Assembly: GCF_025833875.1 (NCBI RefSeq) | Contig: NZ_JAOYOD010000001.1 | Span: 3,844,001-3,908,000 of the forward strand | DNA: 64,000 bases | DNA from: Reichenbachiella ulvae | Lineage (GTDB): Bacteria; Bacteroidota; Bacteroidia; Cytophagales; Cyclobacteriaceae | Direction of reading: 5' to 3' | Shown: one piece after another, positions 34,738-46,600 of the stretch | Layout: every line of letters starts with the position of its first letter | Numbering within the stretch: position 1 is the stretch's first letter | The notes under the pieces: generated by a model | The model's database searches: none | The model's input: the letters and a program-made list of their open reading frames with translations, nothing else | What the model was told of the DNA's origin: nothing | Made by a program: the position numbers and the translations under genes

Positions 34738-37700
34738 ATGAGAAAGATTCTTGCACTTGCATGCTTCACAATTTTTGCCACTCAGGTTTTAGGTCAGTAC
34801 AAACCTCAGACCTTTGGGCAGAACCGTGTGCAGTACAAGGAATTCGATTGGTATTATTATTCCACAGAAGACTATGACATACACTTCTATAGTCAGGGTG
34901 AAGAATATGCCGAGCTGGCTTTAGATTATCTGGAAGAGGAATTCGAAAAAATAACCGACCTCATCGGTTACGCTCCCTTTTCCAAAAGTGAAATATTCAT
35001 CTACAACTCTCACACAGACTATCTGCAAAGTAACATTGGAGTTGGGTCGCCGACTTTTACTGTAGCAGGAGAGACCAAATTCGTAAAGCTTCAGGTAGAG
35101 ATTGCCTATCCGGGCAACATGCTCGACTTCAAAAAGGAACTGAAATACAAAGTCTCCAAAATGCTACTAGAGGATATGATGTTTGGTGGTAGCCTGACAG
35201 AGATGTTCCAAAGCAACTATCTATTAAATCTACCCGAATGGTTTATAGCTGGTGCCATCAACTACATATCCAAAGGATGGGATGTGGAAATGGACGACTA
35301 TGTGAGGGACTATTTGCAGGAAAAAAAGATTAGAAAATTCTCCAAACTGGAAGGAGAAGAAGCCGCCCTTATAGGGCAGTCTGTCTGGAACTATGTGGCA
35401 GTAAAATATGGCCCTAGTAACCTTAGCAACATCCTGAATCTTACTCGAATCATCAGAAATACCGAACATAGTGTCGCTAGTACTTTGGGCATGTCCTTTA
35501 GGCAGTTTATGTATGAATGGGCAGAATACTATGGCGTTCCAAACGAAGAACTGAACGATAGCTATATAGCACCAGAGAAAAATGATAAAGTAATAGGAGT
35601 TACTGGCAAAGTGACCAAACTAACCGATGTAAAGCTGAGCCCCTCGGGTCAGATGATGGCCTACGTTCAGAACTACAAAGGCAAATACAAAGTCATCATC
35701 CGTGACCTGAACAAAGGAAAAGAACAGGTAGCCCTAAAAGGCGGTTACCACTCGATAGATCAGGAAGTGTCCTACAAACTTCCTTTGATAGACTGGATCA
35801 GCGACTCACAGCTAGGCGTAGTTCAGACCTGGTATGGGCGAAATTATCTCGTGACCTACGACATCCCTACGCGATCCAAAAGGAGAAAATCGATGACTCG
35901 ATTCAATCAAATCAATGGGATTGACTTTAATGACAATGGAAAATTAGCCATCATTAGCGCCGATGTAAATGGTCAGACAGATCTGTATTTGATCAGTATG
36001 AGGAGAAATGCAGTGAAAAGATTAACTAAAGACAACTGGGACGATCTATATCCTAAATTCATCCCTGGTACAGATGCATTTGTTTTCAGCTCTAACCGAA
36101 ATACCGATACACTCAATATCACCTCTCCAGACATCAACGAGATGCCAAGCCTTCTCAATCTGTTTGCCTATGATCTAGACACTACTGAAAATGTACTCTA
36201 CCGTCTAACCAATACCATTAGCAATGAGATTTACCCCGTCCCTTTAAATAAAGATGAGGTGTATTTCTTAAGTGATTTGAAAGGTATAAACAACCTCTAC
36301 AAGTATGACTTTAGAGATAGCCTTTACCATCAAGTTTCCAATTATAGAACGAGCTTAAAGGAATATGATTTAAACCCAAACACACAGGACCTGACATTTT
36401 TGATGCTCAATGATGGTAAAACCAGAATTTATCTAAATGAAGAGTATAATATTGATCAAAGGCTCTTCACTCCACCCACCTTGCGTCATCAAGTACAACA
36501 AGTCGAATACATCAGGAAGAAAAGAGAAGAAAGAGTTAGAAAGGAACTAGAAGAAGAAAAAATGAGAGAGGACAGCCTTTCTAACATTCAAAAAGTTGAA
36601 CCTGACACCAGCAACATTGACCTCAATGAGAAAATTATCGATACGGACAATTATGTATTTGAAGATGAACCATCTCAACAAGAAAAGCCGGAAGAAAACG
36701 AACAGCGTTTTTCTTTCCTTTCCATCTATCAGAAAATACAAAAAGAACCTACTGTAACGGGTCCATTGCCTTATGAAACTAGCTTTACGGCTGACAACTT
36801 AGTTACCTCAATGGTTTTTGATCAATTGAGAGGATTTGGCTTTTTAGTAGAAACTCAGATGACGGATGCACTCGAAAACCACAAGTTCAATGGTGGTTTT
36901 CTGGCCATCATGGATTTCAAAAGTGGCGATTTCTTTGCCCAATACGAATACCTCAAGAACACCATCGACTTAAGAGCAAGATATGATCGAAAAGTCATTC
37001 ACCACGAGGGATTCAATAATAACAATCAAGCAATTGATCAAGAAATACTTCAGAAGTACAAAATGAATTCCTTTTCGGTAGGAGCAGCTCTCCCGATATC
37101 TGTTTCCTCCAGATTTGAGGTAGACGGTTTCATGAGATTCACCAACTATTACAACGTGAATCCGGATGTGCTGGCACAAGACAGTGGCTTACCAGATCCA
37201 TTTATTACAGATGCCAAGCATACATTTGCTGGAATCAAAGCCGCTTGGGTGTTTGACAATACGCTAGTCAATGGCTTGAACCTATTTGAGGGTATGCGGG
37301 GTAAAATTTCTTTTGAGCACAACCAAGCCTTAGATGACAATAGTAGAAGTTTTAGCGATTTTAAGGTAGACTTGAGGCGCTATCAAAAAATCCACCGAGA
37401 GCTTATTCTAGCCTCAAGAGTTTACTATGGAGCCTCTTTTGGTAATCGACCCAAAACCTACATGCTAGGTGGACTAGACAATTGGATATTCAACAAAAGT
37501 GACAATAGCGAACAAGTAAACTCCCCCCTTTATTTCAGCAACTTTAAAGACAATACAGACATACTCTTCACTGAATTTGTGAACCTCCGAGGCTTCAATT
37601 ACAACAGGTTCTATGGTGAAAATGTACTCGCCTGCAATGTCGAGCTTCGATTTCCAATCGTAAAATACTTTACGAGAGGAACCATTAAATCTAATTTCCT

Positions 37701-37983
37701 CAGAAACCTTCAGTTCATAGGGTTCTACGATATAGGTTCGGCCTGGACGGGCGTTTCTCCATTCAATGAAGAAAACACCGTCGACACCAAAATCGTTAAG
37801 AGAGAAGGTTCTCCATTTGAAGCTATTATAAAAACAAGTAGAAACCCCTGGTTACAGAGCTATGGAGCTGGCGTGAGAACGGTACTAATGGGGTATTACT
37901 TGAGATTTGATATGGCCAAACCAATCGAGGATTATGCGATTGGCGACATGAGATTCTACCTGTCTTTAGGATACGATTTCTGA
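34738..37983 (+). CDS. Large surface protein: degenerate peptidase-like domain, TolB-like propeller and Omp85-like barrel
   Basis: 1081 residues with a signal peptide. Residues 20-280 resemble a gluzincin (peptidase MA-like) domain, but the expected HExxH is replaced (LPEWFIAGAINYISKG). About 300-640 has repeated DxxP-type blades like a TolB/WD40-like propeller (LTKDNWDDLYPKFIPG, AFVFSSNRNTD). A charged linker (about 600-690) follows. The C-terminal 350 residues look like an Omp85/BamA-type barrel (GFNYNRFYG, LQFIGFYDIGSAWTG, final YLSLGYDF). It is probably anchored in the outer membrane with a periplasmic or surface head. Role unknown; the next gene is yicC, 59 nt away. Confidence 0.72.
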   Translation: MRKILALACFTIFATQVLGQYKPQTFGQNRVQYKEFDWYYYSTEDYDIHFYSQGEEYAELALDYLEEEFEKITDLIGYAPFSKSEIFIYNSHTDYLQSNIGVGSPTFTVAGETKFVKLQVEIAYPGNMLDFKKELKYKVSKMLLEDMMFGGSLTEMFQSNYLLNLPEWFIAGAINYISKGWDVEMDDYVRDYLQEKKIRKFSKLEGEEAALIGQSVWNYVAVKYGPSNLSNILNLTRIIRNTEHSVASTLGMSFRQFMYEWAEYYGVPNEELNDSYIAPEKNDKVIGVTGKVTKLTDVKLSPSGQMMAYVQNYKGKYKVIIRDLNKGKEQVALKGGYHSIDQEVSYKLPLIDWISDSQLGVVQTWYGRNYLVTYDIPTRSKRRKSMTRFNQINGIDFNDNGKLAIISADVNGQTDLYLISMRRNAVKRLTKDNWDDLYPKFIPGTDAFVFSSNRNTDTLNITSPDINEMPSLLNLFAYDLDTTENVLYRLTNTISNEIYPVPLNKDEVYFLSDLKGINNLYKYDFRDSLYHQVSNYRTSLKEYDLNPNTQDLTFLMLNDGKTRIYLNEEYNIDQRLFTPPTLRHQVQQVEYIRKKREERVRKELEEEKMREDSLSNIQKVEPDTSNIDLNEKIIDTDNYVFEDEPSQQEKPEENEQRFSFLSIYQKIQKEPTVTGPLPYETSFTADNLVTSMVFDQLRGFGFLVETQMTDALENHKFNGGFLAIMDFKSGDFFAQYEYLKNTIDLRARYDRKVIHHEGFNNNNQAIDQEILQKYKMNSFSVGAALPISVSSRFEVDGFMRFTNYYNVNPDVLAQDSGLPDPFITDAKHTFAGIKAAWVFDNTLVNGLNLFEGMRGKISFEHNQALDDNSRSFSDFKVDLRRYQKIHRELILASRVYYGASFGNRPKTYMLGGLDNWIFNKSDNSEQVNSPLYFSNFKDNTDILFTEFVNLRGFNYNRFYGENVLACNVELRFPIVKYFTRGTIKSNFLRNLQFIGFYDIGSAWTGVSPFNEENTVDTKIVKREGSPFEAIIKTSRNPWLQSYGAGVRTVLMGYYLRFDMAKPIEDYAIGDMRFYLSLGYDF

Positions 37984-38042
37984 TAATCACAATTAATTGT
38001 TGCAAGAATCAATTAAATGGCAATAATTCATGATTTTTGCAC

Positions 38043-38918
38043 ATGACAAAATCGATGACAGGTTATGGAAATGCCAATTTCGAAAACGATGAATTGGCCA
38101 TCCAGGTAGAAATCAAAACCCTGAACTCTAAATTTCTTGATATCAATACGAAGGTTCCCAAAGAAATTTCAGCCATTGAAAATGACCTCCGAAAAATCAT
38201 CTCGGATCGCTTACTAAGAGGAAAGGTCAACTTTAACGTAGAATTGCATGTTAAATCTGGAACCAATCAAGCCCTAAGAATCAATAGGGAACTGTTCGAG
38301 CATTACAAAAAGGAAATTCTATCCGCTACCGAAGGAATGCAACTCAGTGATGCAGACATACTGAATAGCATTTTGAAATCCAGCGACATTTACGAACAAC
38401 CTCAGAATAAAAAAGATCTGATCGACAAAGACACTATGGAGTCTTTGGTCAATCAAGCGCTTGACAAGTGTGATGCATTTCGCCAGCAGGAGGGAGCCTC
38501 TGTAGACAAAGCCATGAGGAGTTTCGCTACAAATATCCAAAATAGCCTTGAGCAAATTAAAGCCAAGGACCCTGAACGCATCGAACAACTCAAAATCCGA
38601 ATCAATGAAAGCCTAAAAGAGCTGAGCTCGAGTGAAATGGCTGATCCTAATCGATTCGAGCAAGAACTGATTTACTATATCGAAAAATTAGATATCTCCG
38701 AAGAGATCGTTCGATTAGAGAATCATTTGCAGTTTTTTAATACTACACTTGAGGAATCAGAATCACAGGGAAAAAAGCTTGGATTCATCAGTCAGGAAAT
38801 GGGCAGAGAGATTAACACAATCGGTTCAAAAGCCAACAATTCAGATATTCAAAAGCTGGTAGTAGAAATGAAGGATGAGCTTGAGAAAATCAAGGAGCAA
38901 GTGCTGAATATCATCTAA
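38043..38918 (+). CDS. yicC: YicC-family endoribonuclease
   Basis: 291 residues, the usual length. The start MTKSMTGYGNANFE, the VEIKTLNSKFLDI segment and the C-terminal QEMGREINTIGSKANN are characteristic of YicC/YloC. Members have been described as endoribonucleases that act on small RNA. The ATG at 38043 is preferred over an in-frame TTG at 38037. A bidirectional terminator follows 23 nt downstream, shared with tonB. Confidence 0.94.
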   Translation: MTKSMTGYGNANFENDELAIQVEIKTLNSKFLDINTKVPKEISAIENDLRKIISDRLLRGKVNFNVELHVKSGTNQALRINRELFEHYKKEILSATEGMQLSDADILNSILKSSDIYEQPQNKKDLIDKDTMESLVNQALDKCDAFRQQEGASVDKAMRSFATNIQNSLEQIKAKDPERIEQLKIRINESLKELSSSEMADPNRFEQELIYYIEKLDISEEIVRLENHLQFFNTTLEESESQGKKLGFISQEMGREINTIGSKANNSDIQKLVVEMKDELEKIKEQVLNII

Positions 38919-38941
38919 AGCCAACAAAAAATCGAAGGCAC

Positions 38942-38976
38942 AAAAAAACCCTGAAAGGATTCTTTCAGGGTTTTTT
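38942..38976. terminator. Bidirectional terminator between yicC and tonB
   Basis: AAAAAACCCTGAAAG and CTTTCAGGGTTTTTT form a 15-bp stem with a 4-nt loop; both flanks give T runs on their own strand. It ends both yicC (plus) and tonB (minus). Confidence 0.93.
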
Positions 38977-39006
38977 CATATCAATATTTGTAACCTAAAC
39001 TTCTTC

Positions 39007-39681
39007 TTAGCTCAATTTGAAGGTGATAGGAAGAATCATTCTTACTTTCACCGCTCTACCTCTTTGCTTACCAGGCTTCCATTTTGGAGCGCCTTGTAGA
39101 ACTCTTACTGCTTCTTCATCACACCCAGCTCCAATACCTTTGATGGCTTTCACCTCGGTAATCGATCCGTCTTTGTCCACAACGAACTGAACGAATACTC
39201 TACCTTCGATACCCATTCTTCTGGCTTGGTTAGGGTATTTCATTGACTTACCTACATACTTGTAGAAAGCTCCCATACCTCCTGGAGGTGCTGGTTGATC
39301 TTCAACAATGTCGAAAATTTCATCAGCAACTTCTTCTTCTGGCTCTTCCTCAAAAACGATATCTTCAATTACCGTTTCTTCCGTAATCTCCACGTCAAGC
39401 TCTACCTCAATCTCTTCTTCGATTTCCTCTTCATCTGGAACCTCGATGATCTTAGGAAGCTCGATTTTTGGTGGTGGTGGAGGGGGTTGCTCCGTAGGAG
39501 GAATCTCCATAATATCTTCAAAATCATCTTCTACCTGCCCAAGGTCCACCAAATCACCCTCGTCATAAAACCTCCACTCGAAGGCAGTAATAACGAGAAG
39601 CAAGCTGATAGCCAAACCGATGTTGAAGAACATACCGGCTTTTCTCTCAAGGGCAATCTTCGGGTTTTTCTTTACCTCCAT
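39007..39681 (-). CDS. tonB: Energy transducer TonB
   Basis: 224 residues. One membrane segment at 19-39 (NIGLAISLLLVITAF), a Pro/Glu-rich periplasmic stalk (PPTEQPPPPPP, then acidic repeats to about 130), and a C-terminal TonB domain with YPNQARRMGIEGRVFVQF and GAPKWKPGKQRGRAVKVRM, which matches the family. It couples the proton motive force through ExbBD to outer-membrane receptors. No exbB/exbD gene is adjacent. It is last in the minus-strand block; a perfect -7 box (TATATTTG, 39730-39737) and an AGGAG just before the ATG suggest it also has its own promoter. Confidence 0.93.
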   Translation of the reverse strand: MEVKKNPKIALERKAGMFFNIGLAISLLLVITAFEWRFYDEGDLVDLGQVEDDFEDIMEIPPTEQPPPPPPKIELPKIIEVPDEEEIEEEIEVELDVEITEETVIEDIVFEEEPEEEVADEIFDIVEDQPAPPGGMGAFYKYVGKSMKYPNQARRMGIEGRVFVQFVVDKDGSITEVKAIKGIGAGCDEEAVRVLQGAPKWKPGKQRGRAVKVRMILPITFKLS

Positions 39682-39729
39682 GCTCCTATATTTAAAATTT
39701 TCTCTAATTCAATTAACAATAAGTAACGT

Positions 39730-39737
39730 CAAATATA
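39730..39737 (-). promoter_or_regulatory. -7 box of tonB
   Basis: On the minus strand TATATTTG is a perfect TAnnTTTG box, about 50 nt before the tonB ATG. A TTG at -33 was not found. Confidence 0.4.
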
Positions 39738-39761
39738 ATAAACTGGGATTCATTTCCATAT

Positions 39762-40133
39762 TTATTGTTTCATTTTCCAAAACTTTGTCAAAAAGACTGC
39801 AGATAGGCCTCCTGCCAGATCAGCGGCAAAGTCCGCAGGGTCTGCACTTCTCCCTTCTACAAAGAGCTGCAGAATCTCAGTCAGGGCTGCAAATGCCACA
39901 ATAGCTGCAAAACTGGACAGCATTGCTTTTTTGACCCTTTCTAGACTGAATATGGACAAAAATAAAAGGGCCGCCCATATAAAGAAGATACCGAAATGTG
40001 CAATCTTATCATGATATGGAATCAAATGAATCCAGCTTTCTGACCCATCTGATTTACCCAGCAACAAAAATAGGATGGTACCTGTCCATCCTATTAATGC
40101 AAATCTTATATATCCTCTAGAAAATATCTTCAA
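39762..40133 (-). CDS. VanZ-family membrane protein
   Basis: 123 residues with four hydrophobic segments. The pattern SWIHLIPYHDKIAHFGIFF and LTEILQLFVEGRSADPADFAADLAG, where a Gly-Arg and two Asp follow a Glu-rich helix, is the VanZ hallmark. VanZ-like proteins have no firm function outside teicoplanin resistance. The start is TTG at 40133, placed directly after the gcvH stop TAA (40136-40134), so the two genes abut; no ATG is available before the first helix. Confidence 0.88.
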   Translation of the reverse strand: MKIFSRGYIRFALIGWTGTILFLLLGKSDGSESWIHLIPYHDKIAHFGIFFIWAALLFLSIFSLERVKKAMLSSFAAIVAFAALTEILQLFVEGRSADPADFAADLAGGLSAVFLTKFWKMKQ

Positions 40134-40514
40134 TTACTTTCCAATTAACTCTTTGTATGCTTCGGCAGAAAGCAAATCATCTACCTCGCTCAAGTCTGAT
40201 GCTTTGATTTTAATCATCCATCCATCTTCATATGGAGATGAATTAACCAGTTCTGGTTCGCCTTCCAATTCCTCATTGAATTCCTCCACAGTACCAGATA
40301 AAGGCATAAACAAATCAGAAACCGTTTTCACTGCCTCTATCGTTCCAAAAAGCTCACCTTTTTCTATCGTTTCACCTTCCGTTTCGATCTCCACATATAC
40401 AATATCACCTAATTCACCCTGAGCAAAATCTGTAATACCTACTGTTGCTACATCTCCCTCGATGCTCACCCATTCGTGATCGGGTGTGTATTTCAAATGA
40501 TCGGGAATATTCAT
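40134..40514 (-). CDS. gcvH: Glycine cleavage system H protein
   Basis: 126 residues, the normal length. The lipoyl Lys63 lies in [13 protein letters not shown]. It carries the aminomethyl group between the P, T and L proteins of the glycine cleavage system; none of those genes is in the window. It lies 91 nt after sprA, in an order (ruvA-sprA-gcvH) I recall from several Bacteroidota. A -7 box (TATTTTTG, 40559-40552) is in the gap. Confidence 0.95.
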   Translation of the reverse strand: MNIPDHLKYTPDHEWVSIEGDVATVGITDFAQGELGDIVYVEIETEGETIEKGELFGTIEAVKTVSDLFMPLSGTVEEFNEELEGEPELVNSSPYEDGWMIKIKASDLSEVDDLLSAEAYKELIGK

Positions 40515-40551
40515 TTCTGACTCTGTTTTGTTTAAAGAATAATTTAGTGCC

Positions 40552-40559
40552 CAAAAATA
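40552..40559 (-). promoter_or_regulatory. -7 box of gcvH
   Basis: On the minus strand TATTTTTG is a perfect TAnnTTTG box, 37 nt before the gcvH ATG. No well-spaced TTG upstream (nearest 11 and 29 nt), so it may be only an internal weak promoter. Confidence 0.35.
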
Positions 40560-40605
40560 GAGCTTAATTTCAAGAATTTTTCATCCTGCAAAAGATAATA
40601 CCCTA

Positions 40606-43600
40606 CTACTCTGCCAGGCTGAATCGAACCTGAACTCCAAATTGAGAAGATGACCTATTATACGAACTTGATATCCTTGGTTCATTGATGTTCTTCTCGA
40701 AATACATCGTCAGGTTCAGTCGCTGACTCGCTACATAACTGATTGTTGGTCTTACCTGATAGTTCAGGTTACCATCTGTGATGGTATTCACATCATCCAT
40801 CTTACGTTGAACAGTTTTAGTATCCCTAACAGTAAATGTCATTCGCACTTGGATTTGATTCTCGACAGTGACGGTTCGGCCTTTGATTTTGAAAGGGAAT
40901 TTCCAGTTGTCCTTTGTCAAACCTACATCGAAAGAAATGTTGTTGCTCTTCATCTCAGTCAACTGAGTATTGGACAAATCAAATCGCAAGGTCCTTTCTT
41001 TGGCGTAATCCACCTTGGCAGTAAACATGCTCTTCGTACGTACACTGACCCCAATCAAGGGAGAAAATCGCTCTACCACGTCTACCTGGCTAATCTGATA
41101 AACAGGAACCAAGCTGTTACCATTATTAGCATCCTGGGCAGAAGCCATTGGATAGTCCAGTAGGTTATTAGTCAGGTCCAAAAGATTCTCATCACTATAC
41201 CTCAGTGAATTGGTATAGTTAGAAATACTAAAACTAGAAACATAGGCATGCGTGAGATTGATATATGAAAAGACATCCTTCAAACCATTTAGCTTGCCTA
41301 GCCCTGCATAATCGACTCGCCAGTTGGGAACTGGAATCTTGGGAAACGGAAGTAAATTTACAGAAGCTGCACTTTGATCAGTATACGCAGCTATAAAAGC
41401 GGGAATCAACACGTCCTGAGAATTACTGGAGTATTCACCATTGGGATTCCTATTATCCTGTCTGGCTTTAATTATATCCCGGTTCTCCTCAAACTGCTGA
41501 AATACTGACGAAATGTTTTCTCCTTTGTCTTTATCAAAAGCGGTTTTTATCGGTAAAAAACTTACTGTATAACTTCCCGACCTAAGAGGTGAAAGAGATC
41601 TAAAAATACCAGAATCAGCATCATATCTATGAATTTCTGAATATTCAGCCCTATTGTTTCGTTTGGCATCCACTTGAATCCTAAAATCTTTGAAAGGCTC
41701 AATAGAAGCTCGAATATTCAGATCCTCAGTCCTGCTTTGTTCGAAGGAATCGGAAAACTCACCGTTCTTGACCAACCAGTCATTTCTAGCAGCACGATGG
41801 CGAATCTCTGGGTCCTGGCTACCCATTATAAAATCCCATCCAGGTGCAGCAAAATCTCTATCCATCCCAACCATATAAGGGGTCGGCAATATACCTGGCA
41901 ATGTGGTGGCTTCTCTGACACCATAGGTCACATTGATAGACCTCAGCGCCATAATCAATCGCAAAACACCTTTGAAGGCGTCTACTCCACCCGTAGTTCT
42001 TACCGTATCGTATCGACTCGTTCGTGATTGACGTGGCGGACGATTGATGCTGCTGAGGTACTTTGACTTATTGTAGAGCTTCAGCATGTCTATTTTTCCA
42101 GTGACATCCTGGGTACGCTGATTTTCCAGAATATTACCAAACTCCTCTACCTGATCCACGTTGCCCCCCGTCCAGGTATAGTCCACCGAATATCTGTAGT
42201 CTGCACTCATCCAGTCGGTCAATGGCAACTTATCCAAAGGCAGACGGTAATTGAGACCCACGCTTTGATTATAGCTCTTGATACGGCCGAATCTCTTGAT
42301 ATTACTCCATATAGAATCTCGCTTGACATCCGTATTTATGTCTCCTTCTGGCTCATCGATAATTGCCCGGGCAGTGGCATTGTAGTTCAAACTGAGATTC
42401 TTAAATAAACTCCACCTGAGATTATAGCTTCTGTCAAAAGTGAAAAACTTCTCATAGTTGGCCTTAATCCCATCGGTTGTTAGATCCGAATTGCGAAGCT
42501 GCGTTCGTTGGAACCGTCTGTCCATTCCTGCTCTGAAAGAGAAACTATTGGGTAGTAGGTTGAAATTAATATCCTTGATCAGCTGCAAATAAGGACTCGA
42601 AAAGGCCTTGACATTTTTGAATGGCTCAATAGAGGGAAGACTAGTAGAATAGTTATAAGTCAATCCCCCAGAGTATTGTTTATTGATCCGCTCAGCAGTG
42701 TTAACATTTGAGGACTTTTGTTCTGAAAAAGCATAATCGAAGGTAAAATTCTCAATGTCATAGATGTGACTCTTCGCGTCCTTTTTCACTTTCTCTTTCC
42801 GGACATTGCTAAAATTGATACTCTTATTGGTGGTTTGAGAAATCACCTTTTCTCTGTATTCATCCTTTTCTTTTTGAGTATCAAATTTATCCAACGATGC
42901 ATCTAGCGGGACATCATCATCTAGAGGATCATATCGCGGTGTGGAGGTAGATTTTGACGTACTCACAAACATCGGAATCTTAATACCTGTCTCTGCAGGA
43001 ATCAATTTGTCAATGTTCACATTGGCAGACATGTCATAGTCGAAAGTCTCTTCTCTGGTTCTTTCAGAAATGCGCTGCTGTATACCTCCAAACCCAACCG
43101 AAGTATAGCGGGTAGAAGCATTGACCGTTGCAAAATCAGCCAGTTTCACATTAAGCTGTGCATTAGCAGCCCAACCTTTCTCATCATCAAAATCGGTCAA
43201 TCGCAACTCATTCGCCCATATACATACCGACTTATCATCCCCATCATTTGAAGTAGGATTTCTTACCCCTATCATCATATCTGTCACCCCACTAAGTTTC
43301 GGATTACCTATGATGGAGATTTTATATTTTCCATTCAACGACTCTCTTGTATATCGTCTGGTTACATCATAGTTATCCGCATTTCGAGCAGATTTTACCG
43401 TATACAATTCATTGAGCGCCAAGTTGATTTCGTTTTCTTCTGGCCAAATATCTCGTGCCGTATAAGTACCAAGCCCGTCTGGAGTCACCTTAAGTGGAAC
43501 TTCAATTTCATAATAGTTTTGAGTTTGATCGAATCCAAGCCTCAAAAATCCAGTCACTTCATCATCCAAAATCATTTCACCCTGACTGGCCTCCGCATGG

Positions 43601-46600
43601 AAAAACATCTTGAGCTTGCCATAATTGATCATGTCTAGATTGAGCGAAGTTTTGTAGACTGCTCGAGCATCTCCATCCTCCAGATCCTCTACACATACTC
43701 TCAGCGACTGTTCATTGATTCGACGACTAATCCCCTGTGTATTGTCACGGTCCCTATTGATACCAGGAGGCACCAGATAAGGAGGACGACCACCTGCTGG
43801 CGAACTGTTTTCTTCTACTCCCACTACTGAAACCTCAAAATCAGAAGAACTCACTTCAGGAATTTCACCAAGATCAGGTTCTGCCAAATCATTCGCATAT
43901 TTTCTCCACTGGCTGGCCACCAATTGAAAGCGATTCATCCTTAAGACTACAGGAGAAGTCCATCCTGTCATGACCATTCGTACATGACGCATGGCCTGTA
44001 GGTTTACCTCTCCTACCGCTGTCCCACTGCTTATCGGTATTCTAAAAAGATACCAATCTGCCTCCCCACTGATATCTCTTACCTCATCGATCACATAACC
44101 CTGCCCCGGGACCAAAACAGAATTGTTGATATCTATTTCATATTCATAATACCCTTCGGTTCTAGTCAGTTCATTGTCCAGATTGATATCCTCTCTCTCT
44201 GGGATGTTCGTAGCGCTAGTGCTCCCAGATGAGCTAGGGGAGTTCCCCTCATGCCCATTATACTTTTTATATCTCGCCAGTATCTGTACATCCGATTCTG
44301 TATAGGATCTGTCCAAATAATGAACAAAATCATCTCCAGAAATATCATTTAAAACTCTTTGCTGCCCCAAGGCATTCAAGTTATTCAACACCCCTTGATC
44401 CATGAATTGTGTGAAATAATCCTCACTATTGGAGTCCAAACCATCCAAACCCACATCTTGATTTTCTCTAGCAGAGCTAGAAGCATCAAAGGCATTAGTC
44501 AACGGCTGCTGTGTCGTTATTCTTCCCCAGTCTGTATATTGGGTGTTTTGATCTGAACCATCAGATGCTAAACCGTTTTCAAAAGATCTAATATCATCCT
44601 CCAGCACATCTTCAGAAACATCTCCCAATTGAATAATCAGCTTACCTGTTCCATCACCATCTTGATTAGGCTGTGGGTTTCCATTGCCATCATCGATTGG
44701 GTGATCTGTAAAAGGATCCATTAACCAGAACTCGATGTATTCTACATTATTTGCTGTGAAATCCTGATTAGTAGGCACCGGTCGGGTGATAGCTCCAAAG
44801 TTTCTCTCAGGGTTTCTCAGAAGACCATCTTGAGTCAAGTCACTGGTATAATTATAAGGACCCCGCTCCCTTGGAAAAAAGGCCAGGTCAAAAGTCCTTT
44901 CTGGAATATTCCTTATGCCCAGATCCTGCTGCTTAAAAATGTCCTGCGCATATACGGGCTTTACATAGTTGTTGGCCAAATCTTCATCTTCAATATTTCC
45001 AGGTCGAGCGTTGGTATAGAGCGTATTATCTATGGTATACCATGCCAGTTTGGCTCTCCTGAATCCGGCTCCTAAAGTGGTTCCATTCGGATCGGTCTCT
45101 TTGAATTGCTCAGGAGCGGAACCGAGATACCAACCCTGATTGCCACCCATTAGACTAAAAGGAGTTGCAGCACTTTCAAAATCATCAACATAGGCCGTAC
45201 TCTCACCATTTACCACATTGGAAGTGCCTGGAATTAATTGGGCAAATTCTCCATTGAAAGTGACAGTTGAATTCTCTTTGGTACTGATCAGTGGTACAGC
45301 ATCTACAATCTTGGTAATCAAACGCGAATCCTGCTGATAATTCACATCAAATCCATATTTGGTATTCTTGATGGGTTCATTGCCCATGCTGTATCGTGAA
45401 ACCCCTCCAGTACGTTCGCTTAGGTGAAGCAAGGTGGCCCCTACATTGATTTTGTCACTAAACTCATACTCCAGGCGTGTTCCAGTTAGCCATTTGGATC
45501 TGAAACTGAAAAGATCGTCCGTCTCATAACTAATGTTGATCGTTTTGCCAGAGTTAACTACCCCTTGATTGATTATAGTTACTGAACCACCTCCAATATA
45601 GCTTACAGTATAATCAAGGCCTTCGGTGAGCACTGTCCCACCAGCTGTTACAGTAATCGAATTTTCAGCTATGTTGAATGCATTAAGGTTATACACCTGC
45701 TGACCACCCCTAGCTCCTCCACCACCAGCTACGAATTTACCTTTGAGCAAAAACTTGTTTTTGGCGGATACCTGCTCTGCCAAAGTTTGCGTTCGATCAT
45801 ACAGCTCACTATAAACATACTTGTCCTTGAGATTCTGTTCACTGGCAGTAAAGACGGATTCTAAATGGGAACCGAAAGGCTCTAGAACTGGAAAAATCAC
45901 ATTGCCGAAATCCTCATCAAAGGTGACATCAGGTATAAAGTCAAAATTACCATCGGGTTGATTGTCACCATTCACATTCAGCTGATCCAATTTTAATACT
46001 TCGATCAAAGGAATGTTATTCGTGTTCTGCCCTTCATTTAGGTTAGGGGCATTGTAGTTATTGATATCATCACGATAATGCACCTTCAGTTCAAAGCCAT
46101 CTTTACTGATACGAGAGCCTCCCAAACTGTAAATGTTCCTCATCATCAGATCCCAAAGTGGAACATCCGTCTGGGTATTTTTTGCTGGTAACAAAAGCTT
46201 CAGAATAATCAAATCCTCATCTGGTCGACCCTGATAGTTTTCCGAAAGCTCCCCTACCTGAAAGGGTTCAGGGGCACCATTGTAGGTGTATTCATAAGAT
46301 ACCGCCAATACTTCCCCAGGTCTCAGCCTGCTATTCAAGGTCAAATAACCAAACTGGTCATTGAATTTGTACTCGGTGGCATCCAGCTTCCTCACACTGG
46401 GTCGAGCCTCATAGTCGCGCCCTTCTTCCATACCAAACTGAGCGGCCAGATAATCAGCAGCCGTGGAAATATCTCTGATTTGATCCTGCCCCACCAGGTC
46501 AGCAAAAAGATTGTTTGCCTCATTGTCGTTTGGAGAGGTGGGATCAGCCGTTATACCCGTACTATTTCCAATGCGCCTTGGTTCCCCTAGATCAGATAGC

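Noticed and set aside
37997..38042. Promoter directly before yicC (GATTTTTG at 38032)
   Set aside because: One base off consensus, ending only 3 nt before the ATG, and no TTG at the right distance.
39295..39726. Open frames antisense to tonB
   Set aside because: They mirror the low-complexity Pro/Glu stalk of TonB and show no family motif or promoter.
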